A stretch of DNA of 64,000 nt, from positions 1,975,501-2,039,500 of the forward strand of contig NZ_CP026363.1 in NCBI RefSeq assembly GCF_004117055.1, read 5' to 3'. Every line of letters begins with the position of its first letter. Positions within the stretch are counted from its first letter, which is position 1. A program made the translations under genes and the position numbers. Positions 44,404 through 52,360 of this stretch are shown in pieces. The notes beneath the pieces were generated by a model. The model saw only the letters and a list, made by a program, of their open reading frames with translations. It had not been told where the DNA came from and made no database searches. Source of the DNA: Brevibacillus agri. GTDB lineage: Bacteria; Bacillota; Bacilli; Brevibacillales; Brevibacillaceae.

Positions 44404-44473
44404 GGGCGCTGGAACGGTGACGGTCGGCGTCGTACGAGCAGCAGCGCTGCGCGGAAATCTGGAGCAATGGCTG
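44366..44473 (+). repeat. 37-bp direct repeat at the ATPase/phosphatase junction
   Basis: The identical 37-base sequence AGCAGCAGCGCTGCGCGGAA... occurs at 44366-44402 and 44437-44473, 71 bases apart. The first copy ends the ATPase remnant; the second lies in the phosphatase remnant. The CAGCAGCGC part also matches the expected ATPase signature codons, suggesting microhomology at a deletion joint. Confidence 0.85.
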
Positions 44474-44908
44474 CTCGATCAGCATGAAAAGGAAGAGCAA
44501 ACGGCTGGCGAAAAATCATGGCTGAAGTTTGCCGCCGGATTGCCGCACTACATCGAGCACGGGCCGTACTTGTTCGTACACGCGGGTATCCGCCCGGGAA
44601 TTGCGCTCGCTTCCCAGCAGCCTTACGATCTGCTCGCGATCAGGGAAGAGTTTTGGCACAGTGCGGCGCAGTTCGAGCGAGTGATTGTATTCGGGCACAC
44701 GCCCACACATCGGATGGGAGCCGCACCGGGGGAAATCTGGATACGGCCAGACCGAATCGGCATTGATACCGGAGCGAAGCACGGACTTCGTTTGACGCTG
44801 GTGGATTTGACCTGTCGCAAGAGCTATTCTTGCTCGACCAAAGAAAAAGGGACGTACACGGATTTTCGCATGGCGGCATGGGGTAAAAATGAAGGTTGCG
44901 AAAACTAG
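44396..44908 (+). pseudogene. Metallophosphatase (PrpE/PP-like), C-terminal fragment
   Basis: A frame from ATG 44396 reads through RAAALRGNLEQWLLDQHEKE, then LPHYIEHGPYLFVHAGIRPG and ERVIVFGHTPTHRM, the second half of a calcineurin-like serine/threonine phosphatase or diadenosine tetraphosphatase. The N-terminal metal motifs (GDxHG, GDYVDRG) are missing. The motif normally reading GNHE has Leu instead of the metal-binding His. The fragment cannot be an active phosphatase. Codons look ordinary, so the loss may be recent. Confidence 0.78.
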
Positions 44909-45052
44909 GGAGCAGCGCTGATGCAAGCAGCAGCTTCGATCGAACAATCGCTCGACATAGTCAAAACCTATCTGCTCATAGCTAGCGGGGATTGGACTTT
45001 GCCTGGCGTCAGTGATAAAACAAGAATAAGCAAAATCAAGGGGGAACGGAAC

Positions 45053-46258
45053 ATGGAGTACTCATTTTCAAAATCAGTTGACGCATTATCCTCCTCGGCT
45101 GTCCGGGAAATCTTGAAGCTGACCCAAGGCAATCAAGTGCTCTCGCTCGCAGGTGGACTGCCAGCCGAGGATTCTTTTCCTATCGCAGCTATGCGCGAAG
45201 CTTTCAATCGGGCATTCGATCTGGGGGCCAAATCTTTGCAGTACGGTTTGACTGACGGATACATTCCGCTTCGCGAGTGGGTTGCCTCACGGATGAAGCA
45301 AAAACATATGAACGTAGGCCTGGACAATATGCTGCTGACCACCGGCTCCCAGCAGGCCGTCGACTTACTGTGTCGAGTCTATTTGGACGAAGGCGACGTC
45401 GTGCTGGTAGAAAATCCAACGTATCTGGCTGCGGTCCAATTGTTCCAATTTCGGGGGATTCGCACCATTCCGGTGCAAGGGGACGCAGAAGGGATGGATC
45501 TGGACGATCTCGCGCAAAAAATCGCCCAGTATCGCCCGAAAATGGTCTATGTCATTCCGACTTTTGCGAATCCGACCGGGAAAGTATGGAGCCTGGAACG
45601 TCGCCAAGGCTTGCTCGCCCAGTGCAAAGCGAACGACATTCTCATTCTGGAGGACGATCCGTATGGCGAAATCCAGTTTGACGGAGAAGCTCCGTACCGT
45701 TCCATTTTCTCGCTCGATGAGCACCCGACAGATTCCTGTGTCGTGTACACGAGCACGTTTTCCAAAATCGTCGCGCCTGGTCTGCGGACCGGCTGGGCTA
45801 TCGGCGACAAGCGCGTCATCCAGATGATGGTCAAGGCGAAGCAAGCCGTCGACTTGCAATCCAGCACGATCGACCAGATCGCGCTCCATGAACTGCTCTC
45901 CCAATTCGATCTGGAAGGCCACATCGAAAAAATCCGCGCTTCCTACAAGGAGCGGATGGAGTGGATGAACGAGCTGCTGCTCGCCCAAAACTGGGAAGGC
46001 GTCCGCTGGGAGAAGCCAAGGGGAGGCATGTTCCTCTGGGTGAATTTGCCCGAGCATGTGGACGCGGAAAAACTGCTGGCCCGCTCTGTGCAAGAAGGCG
46101 TGGCATTCGTCCCGGGCAAGCCGTTTTACGCAGATGAGCCGCAACACAACACGATGCGCCTGAACTACACGCTGCTCAACCGGGAAGACACTCAACTGGC
46201 AATTTCCAGACTTGGCAAAGCATTTACAGCATACAGTCAAAGCCTGGTGACACAGTAG
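45053..46258 (+). CDS. PLP-dependent aminotransferase (2-aminoadipate/LysN-like)
   Basis: A 401-residue class I/II aminotransferase; start ATG 45053 is preceded by AAGGGGGAACGG. PLP contacts: VLSLAGGLPAEDSFP, GSQQAVDLLCRVYL, PTFANPTGKVWS, EDDPYGEIQFDG and the lysine motif TSTFSKIVAPGLRTGW. This pattern matches the MocR-type/LysN group (2-aminoadipate or broad-specificity amino acid transaminases). It has no DNA-binding domain. It stands alone between the decayed locus and a terminator, so its pathway is not defined. Confidence 0.9.
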   Translation: MEYSFSKSVDALSSSAVREILKLTQGNQVLSLAGGLPAEDSFPIAAMREAFNRAFDLGAKSLQYGLTDGYIPLREWVASRMKQKHMNVGLDNMLLTTGSQQAVDLLCRVYLDEGDVVLVENPTYLAAVQLFQFRGIRTIPVQGDAEGMDLDDLAQKIAQYRPKMVYVIPTFANPTGKVWSLERRQGLLAQCKANDILILEDDPYGEIQFDGEAPYRSIFSLDEHPTDSCVVYTSTFSKIVAPGLRTGWAIGDKRVIQMMVKAKQAVDLQSSTIDQIALHELLSQFDLEGHIEKIRASYKERMEWMNELLLAQNWEGVRWEKPRGGMFLWVNLPEHVDAEKLLARSVQEGVAFVPGKPFYADEPQHNTMRLNYTLLNREDTQLAISRLGKAFTAYSQSLVTQ

Positions 46259-46310
46259 CAGCGTCTTTCGCCCGCGAAACCGTTTCGCGAACGACAAGAA
46301 AGCTCTGCCC

Positions 46311-46354
46311 AAAAAGACAATCATGCCAAAAAAACTGGCTGGTTGTCTTTTTTT
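46311..46354. terminator. Bidirectional terminator after the aminotransferase
   Basis: AAAAAGACAA at the left pairs with TTGTCTTTTTTT at the right around an inner CAGCCAG-like pairing. It serves the aminotransferase and the convergent hydrolase gene. Confidence 0.7.
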
Positions 46355-46447
46355 GTTTCTGATGTTCCGCAAATGAAAGGGCCAGCCCCGCAGCTCCCAG
46401 CTTCGCCAAACGCAATGCCATGGCGAAGCCAAAGCTTCCGGGAACGG

Positions 46448-47266
46448 CTAGACAGCCAGCTCCCTCTCCCCCCGATCCAGCCACTCGTGCACCAGCTCGG
46501 TAAACAGCGCTGGCTGCTCGATTTGCAGGTTGTGTCCCGCGCAGTCGAGAACGGCAAAGGAGCTGCGCGGATAGTGAGGCAGCAAGCTCCAAGCGTCCTG
46601 GTAGCCGACGATGTGGTCTTGCTTGCCCACGACAAACAGGCTCGGATGGGAAAAAGGCTGCGTGTCGAGCGGGAAGGAGAAGCCGTACGACGTTTTCAGT
46701 CTTTCCAAAAAGGGGAAGTTCGCGATGTGGTATCCGCTCATAATCTCTGTTTTGTAACGCTCCCATGTTTCATTCGTCGCCACGACGGCCATGGACGCAA
46801 ACTCGGTGCGCTCCGTCTCGGTCAGCTTGTCCCACAGCAGTTTGTCTTCCACGAGAAGCGCTTTTTCCGGCAAGGTGCGCAATTTCATTTGCGGAATGAC
46901 GCTCGGGCAGATGAAAAGAGCGCCTTTTACTTGTTCTCTGCGCTTTTCGATCACGCCCCTGGCCAAAAAACCTCCGTAAGACTCTCCTGCAAGAAGAAAG
47001 GGCTTGCCGGACAACTCCCGATCTATCCAGTGCAGGACGGCCTCCAGCATGTCATCCGTGTTTTGCACGCTGTCGTAATTTTGCGTCTTTCCCATGCCTG
47101 GCAAGTCAATATACAGGCGGCGGAAGCCTTCGCGCTCCGCGAAAACAGGCTCCATGCAGCCTTGCATAATGCGGTGGTCGAGGGAAAAGCCGTGAAGCAT
47201 CACAATCGGAAAGCCGGAACCGAGTTGTTCCTGATAAAACTGGACATCGTGAAGCGAATGACTCAT
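46448..47266 (-). CDS. Alpha/beta-hydrolase
   Basis: A 272-residue hydrolase, start ATG 47266 (GGAAGAGGTG upstream). The oxyanion loop FPIVMLHGFSLDHRI, the nucleophile elbow LLAGESYGGFLARG (Ser) and the C-terminal acid/histidine pair (VGKQDHIVG and DCAGHNLQIE) form a complete catalytic triad. The length fits haloperoxidase/esterase-like members. The substrate is unknown. Transcribed alone toward the aminotransferase. Confidence 0.9.
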   Translation of the reverse strand: MSHSLHDVQFYQEQLGSGFPIVMLHGFSLDHRIMQGCMEPVFAEREGFRRLYIDLPGMGKTQNYDSVQNTDDMLEAVLHWIDRELSGKPFLLAGESYGGFLARGVIEKRREQVKGALFICPSVIPQMKLRTLPEKALLVEDKLLWDKLTETERTEFASMAVVATNETWERYKTEIMSGYHIANFPFLERLKTSYGFSFPLDTQPFSHPSLFVVGKQDHIVGYQDAWSLLPHYPRSSFAVLDCAGHNLQIEQPALFTELVHEWLDRGERELAV

Positions 47267-47404
47267 AAAAACACCTCTTCCGAATAAGTTCAAGTCGAAG
47301 TATTTTGATAGGGAACATTTGTTCTTATTATAATCTCATTTCTGGAAAAAGCAAGAGGAAGATTTGCAATATTTTTCCTGAAAAGACTGTCCCAGCTCCC
47401 CCAC

Positions 47405-47448
47405 AAAAAAGTGCCCATCGACGGTAAAGTCAAATGGACACGTTTTTT
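47405..47448. terminator. Bidirectional hairpin between the hydrolase and encapsulin genes
   Basis: AAAAAAGTGCCCAT pairs with ATGGACACGTTTTTT (one bulge). It lies between the hydrolase promoter side and the encapsulin 3' end and could end encapsulin transcripts. Confidence 0.55.
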
Positions 47449-47536
47449 GCAGATGAAATGGCACTGTGAGCGATGAACTTCACAGGCGGCTGTCTGACTG
47501 AGCCACAAGCCGACTCAAGCCAAGCCAGGCCGTTTT

Positions 47537-48385
47537 TTATTCTTCGGTTTCTTCCAGCGTGCAAATCGCGCTAGGGCGCTTGATGCGCAGCACGACGCAC
47601 TCGTAAACGCGGAACAGGCTGTTCATTTGCTCGTCTCCGAGGAAAGCGGAGTCGAAGTCTTCCGCAATCGCCAGGTCCAGGTTGTGACGGCCCGTTGCCA
47701 CCAGCACGCCGGAGCGGCCTTTGATGGTTGGCGATTGGTACACGCCGTCTGTGACGAGGTTGCGCACATGCTCGATCTCCAGCACGTTGGTGCCTTTGTG
47801 CACACGGTGCAGCAAGGAGTACAGCTCTGGAGACACAACGAGGGCATAAGGGCCGCTGTGGCCCATTTTCAAGAGCTTGTTGCGCGCTTCCACGATATCC
47901 GCGAACGCGTTGCCGGACTCCATCCAGTCGCTTTTCAGGTGAGTGAGGCGGCCTTTTACATTCATCAGGCCCGGCAGATCGAATTCAGCCGCTCCGTTGA
48001 AAATCAGGTCGTCTTCCATCAGGGCGCAGCCGGCAGCCGCGTTTGCAGCAGCACTCATGTCGAGCGGCATGCCGAGTGTGCGCGCTTGCGCCACGTCGCG
48101 CCAGTAGAGCATGAAGTCTTTGTACAAAATCGGAATCGTCATGCTCACACGGCGGCTAGGCTGTGTCATTTCCAGCGATTCGCCGCGCAGGGAGAGACCG
48201 CCAAAGCGGGACTCGTCGTACACGTCGTTCGTAATCGTCTGGATGCCTTCTCCGAGCGGACCGTAGATATCAATGAAACGACGTCCCACGAGTTGACGGC
48301 GCGCCATGTCGATTACAGTGGCATCCAACTGGCTCCATTCATCTTTCGTCAAAGGAGAGTCAGGGTATTTGCGAAGCTTGTCCAT
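47537..48385 (-). CDS. enc: Encapsulin shell protein (family 1, iron-storage type)
   Basis: A 282-residue HK97-fold shell protein formerly called linocin M18-like bacteriocin. The conserved N-terminal arm and cargo-binding region are seen in SPLTKDEWSQLDATVIDMAR and LVGRRFIDIYGPLGEGIQTI, and the P-domain/E-loop in RRVSMTIPILYKDFMLYWRD. Length and sequence fit the Firmicutes T=4 shells that hold IMEF cargo. GGAGG precedes the ATG. The cargo gene lies 36 bases upstream in the same operon. The compartment would store iron as a ferric mineral inside the cell. Confidence 0.95.
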   Translation of the reverse strand: MDKLRKYPDSPLTKDEWSQLDATVIDMARRQLVGRRFIDIYGPLGEGIQTITNDVYDESRFGGLSLRGESLEMTQPSRRVSMTIPILYKDFMLYWRDVAQARTLGMPLDMSAAANAAAGCALMEDDLIFNGAAEFDLPGLMNVKGRLTHLKSDWMESGNAFADIVEARNKLLKMGHSGPYALVVSPELYSLLHRVHKGTNVLEIEHVRNLVTDGVYQSPTIKGRSGVLVATGRHNLDLAIAEDFDSAFLGDEQMNSLFRVYECVVLRIKRPSAICTLEETEE

Positions 48386-48421
48386 AGCGTAACCTCCAGG
48401 TCATATAAGATGGTTGTTTCT

Positions 48422-49039
48422 TTACAGTCCTTTCAGACTTCCTACTGTAAGCCCCTTTTTGCCGGAAATGTTGCCGGAAACGGCATGGGCAGGAGCGGAA
48501 TGCTTGATGACAGAAGCAACACCGTGAGCAGCGGAAGCCGAAGCTTTCAGGTGATCCACCTGATGGATGTCGTGTCCCTCGTCGTGGTCAGTCAGATCGG
48601 GATGGGACCCGTCCGAAAAACGCTCGCTCAACGCGGCCATGATTTCTTTCACCTGCAAGTAGTCGGCGTGGGTTTTTTCGCGCATGCCGTCCAGAGTCTG
48701 GCGAGTTTCGTCATCTTGAAACTCGTACAGGGAAAGCTCCAGGTGCTCGCGGAAGTTATGCAGGCCAAAACGCTCCAGGTTCACATCTGACAGCATTTGC
48801 GAAAGCTCGCGGTCGCTCAGCTCGGCAAGCGTTTCTTTTTCGGACACTTTTTCCAGGTAAGGAACCAGTTCCTGGAGTCGTCCCATGCGCTGTTCTTCTT
48901 CTTCCAAAATGTGATGGTAGTACAAGCGTGTATGCTCGTCCTGGGCAGCGTCGATAATCGGCTGGATGATTCCCATAAAACGATTGATGTACCCTCTGGT
49001 TCGATCAAAAATGGCGTGCAGTTGTGTAATTTCTTGCAC
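48422..49039 (-). CDS. IMEF cargo protein of the encapsulin
   Basis: A 205-residue, mostly helical protein. GTG 49039 is preferred: AGGAGGT lies eight bases before it. The helical core contains clustered acidic/histidine residues (YYHHILEEEEQRMGRLQELV) fitting the iron-mineralising encapsulin-associated Firmicute family. After a His/Asp-rich linker the protein ends KKGLTVGSLKGL, which matches the LTVGSL type targeting peptide that docks cargo into encapsulins. It is first in the operon with the shell gene. Confidence 0.93.
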   Translation of the reverse strand: MQEITQLHAIFDRTRGYINRFMGIIQPIIDAAQDEHTRLYYHHILEEEEQRMGRLQELVPYLEKVSEKETLAELSDRELSQMLSDVNLERFGLHNFREHLELSLYEFQDDETRQTLDGMREKTHADYLQVKEIMAALSERFSDGSHPDLTDHDEGHDIHQVDHLKASASAAHGVASVIKHSAPAHAVSGNISGKKGLTVGSLKGL

Positions 49040-49074
49040 CCTCCGCCACCTCCTCATTCACGATCTATTTGTTC

Positions 49075-49104
49075 ATTATACAGTTGGAAAAATGAACCGG
49101 GCAA
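49075..49104 (-). promoter_or_regulatory. Promoter of the IMEF-encapsulin operon
   Basis: On the minus strand TTGCCC (49104-49099), an 18-base spacer and TATAAT (49080-49075), 36 bases from the GTG start. Confidence 0.7.
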
Positions 49105-49259
49105 TACATATGTAGATATTCGGCGTTTTCTGTTCATATCTGGCGTTTTTTACGGGCAATGGCGAGTGAGACCTGTGGAGCAGCAAGGAGCTGTTAACAG
49201 TAGTTTTATATTTTTACAAAAAAGTTATCATGGAGAGTATTGTCAAAGCTAAATGGGAA

Positions 49260-49296
49260 TGATAATATTTATCAATAAGAGTGATATTCATTATCA
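49260..49296 (+). promoter_or_regulatory. Two Fur boxes upstream of the DUF2325 gene
   Basis: TGATAATATTTATCA (49260-49274) and TGATATTCATTATCA (49282-49296) each differ in one position from the 7-1-7 Fur motif TGATAATNATTATCA. They lie 65-100 bases before the DUF2325 start and ~220 bases from the divergent cargo gene. Confidence 0.8.
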
Positions 49297-49360
49297 ATTA
49301 GAAAAACAGAGAAACAGAACATACATTTTACACTCACTCAATTTAAGGAGGAAAACAGTT

Positions 49361-49642
49361 ATGTCATCCATTTTAGTTATCGGCGGAGATCGCCTCGGTA
49401 ATATCGTCGACTTGTTGCACGGGCAAGGATTCAAGGACATCCATCACGTGACAGGTCGCAAAAGCTCCCAAACAGGCGTGAAAATCCCTGCAGGCATCCA
49501 CATGATTCTGGTGCTGACTGACTTCGTGAACCACAACCTGGCGAAGACAGTGAAAAACCAGGCGAAGGACCGCGAGCTGCCGATCGTATTCTGCAAGCGT
49601 TCGTGTTCCGCGATTGCCAAAGCTTTCGATCTGACCGCGTAA
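49361..49642 (+). CDS. DUF2325 protein
   Basis: A 93-residue protein (AAGGAGG before the ATG). SILVIGGDRLGNIVDLLHGQ is a nucleotide-binding-like beta-alpha start, and PIVFCKRSCSAIAKAFDL ends with two cysteines. The DUF2325 family is small, widespread and uncharacterised; two cysteines and a Rossmann-like core suggest a redox or metal role. Two Fur boxes precede it, and it diverges from the encapsulin operon, so it probably belongs to the iron response. Confidence 0.82.
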   Translation: MSSILVIGGDRLGNIVDLLHGQGFKDIHHVTGRKSSQTGVKIPAGIHMILVLTDFVNHNLAKTVKNQAKDRELPIVFCKRSCSAIAKAFDLTA

Positions 49643-49704
49643 ATACATACCCGTTCAGGTGGACAGACTACTTCGTGAGTCTGATACCAACGGAGGAATG
49701 GCGT

Positions 49705-49851
49705 ATGGAACAAAACCGTTTGAACGAACTGCCTATTGCGCAACTGACGGCCGTGCAGTTGCAACAATTGAAAGAGGCAGAGGAACAAATCAATTCCGAA
49801 GGTCAAAACGTATATTTGATCGCATTTGAAAAACAATCCCCGTCATCCTAG
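49705..49851 (+). CDS. Small protein of 48 residues, unknown function
   Basis: ATG 49705 with GGAGG eight bases upstream; the product is MEQNRLNELPIAQLTAVQLQ followed by a helical, acidic segment and YLIAFEKQSPSS. No cysteine or membrane segment. It lies 62 bases after the DUF2325 gene, and its stop is in the loop of a good terminator, so it is probably the second gene of that Fur-controlled transcript. Confidence 0.6.
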   Translation: MEQNRLNELPIAQLTAVQLQQLKEAEEQINSEGQNVYLIAFEKQSPSS

Positions 49852-49863
49852 ACGGGGTTTTTT
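49838..49863 (+). terminator. Terminator of the DUF2325 transcript
   Basis: CCCCGTC/GACGGGG stem with a six-base loop and six Ts; the stop of the 48-residue gene lies in the loop. Confidence 0.92.
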
Positions 49864-49898
49864 CTTTTCCCATACTTTTTTGCTGGGCAGTTGCTTCT

Positions 49899-50165
49899 TT
49901 ATTTAAAGACGTACTGCTCCAGTTGCGCTTTCAGGGCGTCAATGCCGATGGCAAAGCCCAAACATTGGCTGGATTGAATGATAAAGGCATTGAGCCCCAC
50001 AACCTCGCCGTTCAGGTTGATGAGTGGCCCACCACTGTTGCCGGGGTTGATGGCGGCATCGGTCTGGAAAATTTCTTCGTACATTCGCTTGGCAACCTGA
50101 AGGCGGCGGTTTTTGGCGCTGATGATTCCAGCAGTTACAGAGTTTTCCAATCCAAGTGGAGAACC
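49899..50165 (-). pseudogene. HtrA-like serine protease, C-terminal part (split by the recombinase element)
   Basis: Encodes [20 protein letters not shown], the catalytic serine motif [20 protein letters not shown] and the C-terminus ending at 49899. This is the last 88 residues of a trypsin/HtrA-type protease. The N-terminal 153 residues, with His and Asp of the triad, are at 53510-53981 on the same strand, 3.36 kb away. The junction falls within the conserved GSPLG codons, in frame. No PDZ domain follows. In the current arrangement the fragment has no proper start. Confidence 0.9.
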
Positions 50166-50166
50166 G
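50153..50166. repeat. Left attachment-site repeat of the recombinase element
   Basis: CAAGTGGAGAACCG; on the minus strand it encodes part of Gly-Ser-Pro-Leu of the protease C-terminal part. It differs from the right copy at two third-codon positions. Confidence 0.75.
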
Positions 50167-50190
50167 CCTGTGTGCAAAGAGGCAGACTAT

Positions 50191-51642
50191 TTAATGAAAG
50201 ACAAGGTGCTGAAGGCAGATGGCGCGCTCTTGGCGCTGCCCCGCCGCGGTGGAAGATACGGTTGCCTCCACGCGCCGGATGAGAATGGAGACGAGCAGGC
50301 GGCGTTCTTCCTCGCTGGCATGGGACCAGATGAGGGGCCACTCGGTCAGCAGGCTGGGGTCGGGGAGAGGAGCAGCAGGGAGGAAGGCAGCTCGCGGAGG
50401 ATTCGATTCGTCCGCTTCCGATTGCAATGCCGCCATTTTTTCGCGAAACGCTTCGAGGGAGAGCAGCCCTTCCTCGTAGGCTGCCTCCCAGCGCCGCCGT
50501 TTGCGCTCCCGCTTCCGCTCCAGCTCCTCTGCGCTCGCGCCAGCGACTGGGCGAAGCGATTCCCGTGCTTCCGCATAAGCGGCGAGCGCTTCTTTTGCAT
50601 AGCGCATCAGCTCGGTGAGAATCGCCTGCTCCAGCCGATCTTCGCGGATGGCAGGGGCGTCGCAGCGACCAGCCTGCTTGTTTTTACATAAATAGTAGCG
50701 ATGCACATACAGCCTCCCGCCGCTTTTGCTCTTCGCCGTTTTTCCGCGCATCGGCGCGTTGCAGCGCGAGCAGTAGAGCAGACCGGAAAAAGAAAACGAC
50801 GAGCCGAGGACGCGCGGATGGAGCGAACCGCGTGCCGCCATTTTTTTTTGCACGCGGGCAAAGCACGCTTTGTCGATGATCGCAGGATGCGTCGCTTCCT
50901 CGATAATCCACTCCTCGGGCGCGTTTTGGCGCTGGAGCGAATCGGTGTAGTTCCAGCGCAAAGCCCCGTGGTACACCGGGTTTTTCAACAGGCGCAGGAC
51001 GGCGCTTGCACTCCAGCGTGCGCCATTTTTTCCGCGCAGACCTTCGCGGTTCGCCCACTCGGCGATCTGGCGGGGAGACTCGCCTTTTTCGTAGCGGGCA
51101 AACATCTCGCGCACGCCAGCGGCCTCCGCGGGCTGGACAGTCAATTCCCCGGCCAGAAGCTCGTAACCAAAAGGCGGCGGGCCGCCTGGCCGTTTGCGTT
51201 CCCGCGCCATTTGCTCCATGCCGAGCTTGACCCGCTCCGCCAAATTTTCCCGCTCCCACTGCGCGAGCGCCGCCACCAGCGTAATAAACAGCCGGCCGAT
51301 CGCCGTCGTCGTATCGTACACCTCCGTGCAGCTTTTGAAGCGCACGTCGTACTTTTCAAACTCCTGCAGCAGCCGATACAAATCCAGCACGGAGCGGGTG
51401 AGGCGATCGAGCCGATAGACGAGCACGACGTCGATGTTCCCTTCCCGGATATCGCGCAGGAGCCGCTTGAGCGCGGGGCGGTTTGTGTCCTTGGCGCTGA
51501 TCCCTTCGTCGGCGTAGATCGCCGCAACCTCCCACCCTTGAGAGTGAACGTAAGCCAACAGCTTTTCCCGCTGGGCCGGGATCGAAAAGCCTTCCCGCGC
51601 CTGGTCTTCGGTGCTGACGCGCATGTAGACAGCCGTTCGCAT
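50191..51642 (-). CDS. Large serine recombinase (SpoIVCA/CisA-like integrase)
   Basis: A 483-residue site-specific recombinase. The N-terminal resolvase domain has the catalytic serine at position 10 (AVYMRVSTEDQ) and the conserved arginines in LVYRLDRLTRSVLDLY. The middle recombinase domain (GGPPPFGYELL, then NPVYHGALRW) is followed by a zinc ribbon (LLYCSRCNAPMRG, YYLCKNKQAGRCD) and a basic coiled coil (~380-430). Length and domains match SpoIVCA-type enzymes. It lies next to the left repeat, as integrases do next to their attP. All key residues are intact, so excision should be possible. Confidence 0.95.
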   Translation of the reverse strand: MRTAVYMRVSTEDQAREGFSIPAQREKLLAYVHSQGWEVAAIYADEGISAKDTNRPALKRLLRDIREGNIDVVLVYRLDRLTRSVLDLYRLLQEFEKYDVRFKSCTEVYDTTTAIGRLFITLVAALAQWERENLAERVKLGMEQMARERKRPGGPPPFGYELLAGELTVQPAEAAGVREMFARYEKGESPRQIAEWANREGLRGKNGARWSASAVLRLLKNPVYHGALRWNYTDSLQRQNAPEEWIIEEATHPAIIDKACFARVQKKMAARGSLHPRVLGSSFSFSGLLYCSRCNAPMRGKTAKSKSGGRLYVHRYYLCKNKQAGRCDAPAIREDRLEQAILTELMRYAKEALAAYAEARESLRPVAGASAEELERKRERKRRRWEAAYEEGLLSLEAFREKMAALQSEADESNPPRAAFLPAAPLPDPSLLTEWPLIWSHASEEERRLLVSILIRRVEATVSSTAAGQRQERAICLQHLVFH

Positions 51643-51738
51643 CGGATTCCCTCCCGTCGACTGAGGTTGCTAGAGTCTACAGCAAAATGCCGGTTTGTAT
51701 GCCTGGCCCGCAAAAGAAAACTCGGCGTTTCCAAGCAC

Positions 51739-51775
51739 AAAAAAACCCCGCTCATCCTTTTTTGGACAAGTGGGG
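51739..51775 (-). terminator. Terminator of the HxlR gene
   Basis: On the minus strand CCCC-N4-GTCC/GGAT-N4-GGGG with a T7 tail, directly after the HxlR stop. Confidence 0.75.
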
Positions 51776-51780
51776 CGACG

Positions 51781-52101
51781 CTACATCCATTTTTGTCCCC
51801 ATTCGTGAATGGATTCAATGACCGGACGCAGATCCCTTCCTTTTTCTGTCAATTCATACTCGATGCGAACAGGGATTTCCGGATATACCTTGCGCTCCAA
51901 AATTCCCAGCTCCTCCAGCTCTTTCAGCCGTTCCGAGAGCATTTTGTCGCTCATGTGCGGAACCATCTCGCGAATATCCTTGAAGCGAACAGCGCCGCGC
52001 AGCAACACGTGAATGATTAGACCTGTCCAGCGTTTGCCCAGGACATTAATGGCGCATTCGTACTTGGGACACATGTGTTCGCCAGCAAACTCTTGACTCA
52101 T
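51781..52101 (-). CDS. HxlR-family transcriptional regulator
   Basis: A 106-residue winged-helix regulator, start ATG 52101 with AGAGGTGA upstream. The conserved opening MCPKYECAINVLGKRWTGLI includes the cysteine that in HypR/QorR-type members senses thiol stress. The HTH (SDKMLSERLKELEELGIL) and the wing (YELTEKGRDL) are typical. It lies inside the recombinase element, between the recombinase and the divergent YheC/D gene; it could control either. TTACTT/TACAAT on the minus strand is its probable promoter. Confidence 0.9.
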   Translation of the reverse strand: MSQEFAGEHMCPKYECAINVLGKRWTGLIIHVLLRGAVRFKDIREMVPHMSDKMLSERLKELEELGILERKVYPEIPVRIEYELTEKGRDLRPVIESIHEWGQKWM

Positions 52102-52141
52102 GTCGGCGTCACCTCTATATTGCATGGTTGTGTTATCGCTT

Positions 52142-52170
52142 ATTGTACCAGATAAGCTTGAAAAAAGTAA
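52142..52170 (-). promoter_or_regulatory. Promoter of the HxlR gene
   Basis: Minus-strand TTACTT (52170-52165), 17-base spacer, TACAAT (52147-52142). Confidence 0.6.
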
Positions 52171-52360
52171 GTAACGAAGTGTTTGGGGACCGCCCCTCTA
52201 TGTTGTTGCCTATTGGGCCCGTATGTATGCGGACGAATTTGGCCGACCGCCTGCGGATGGGCCTGGAGGCGATCAAGCCCGATTCGCCAACGAAGCGTTT
52301 CGCATGCAGGCAAACGCACATAAACTGTGGCGAACGATTCGAGAAGAAGAGGGTGTTAAG

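Noticed and set aside
47537-48385. Linocin-type bacteriocin
   Set aside because: The old family name is misleading; the adjacent IMEF cargo with its targeting peptide shows an encapsulin shell.
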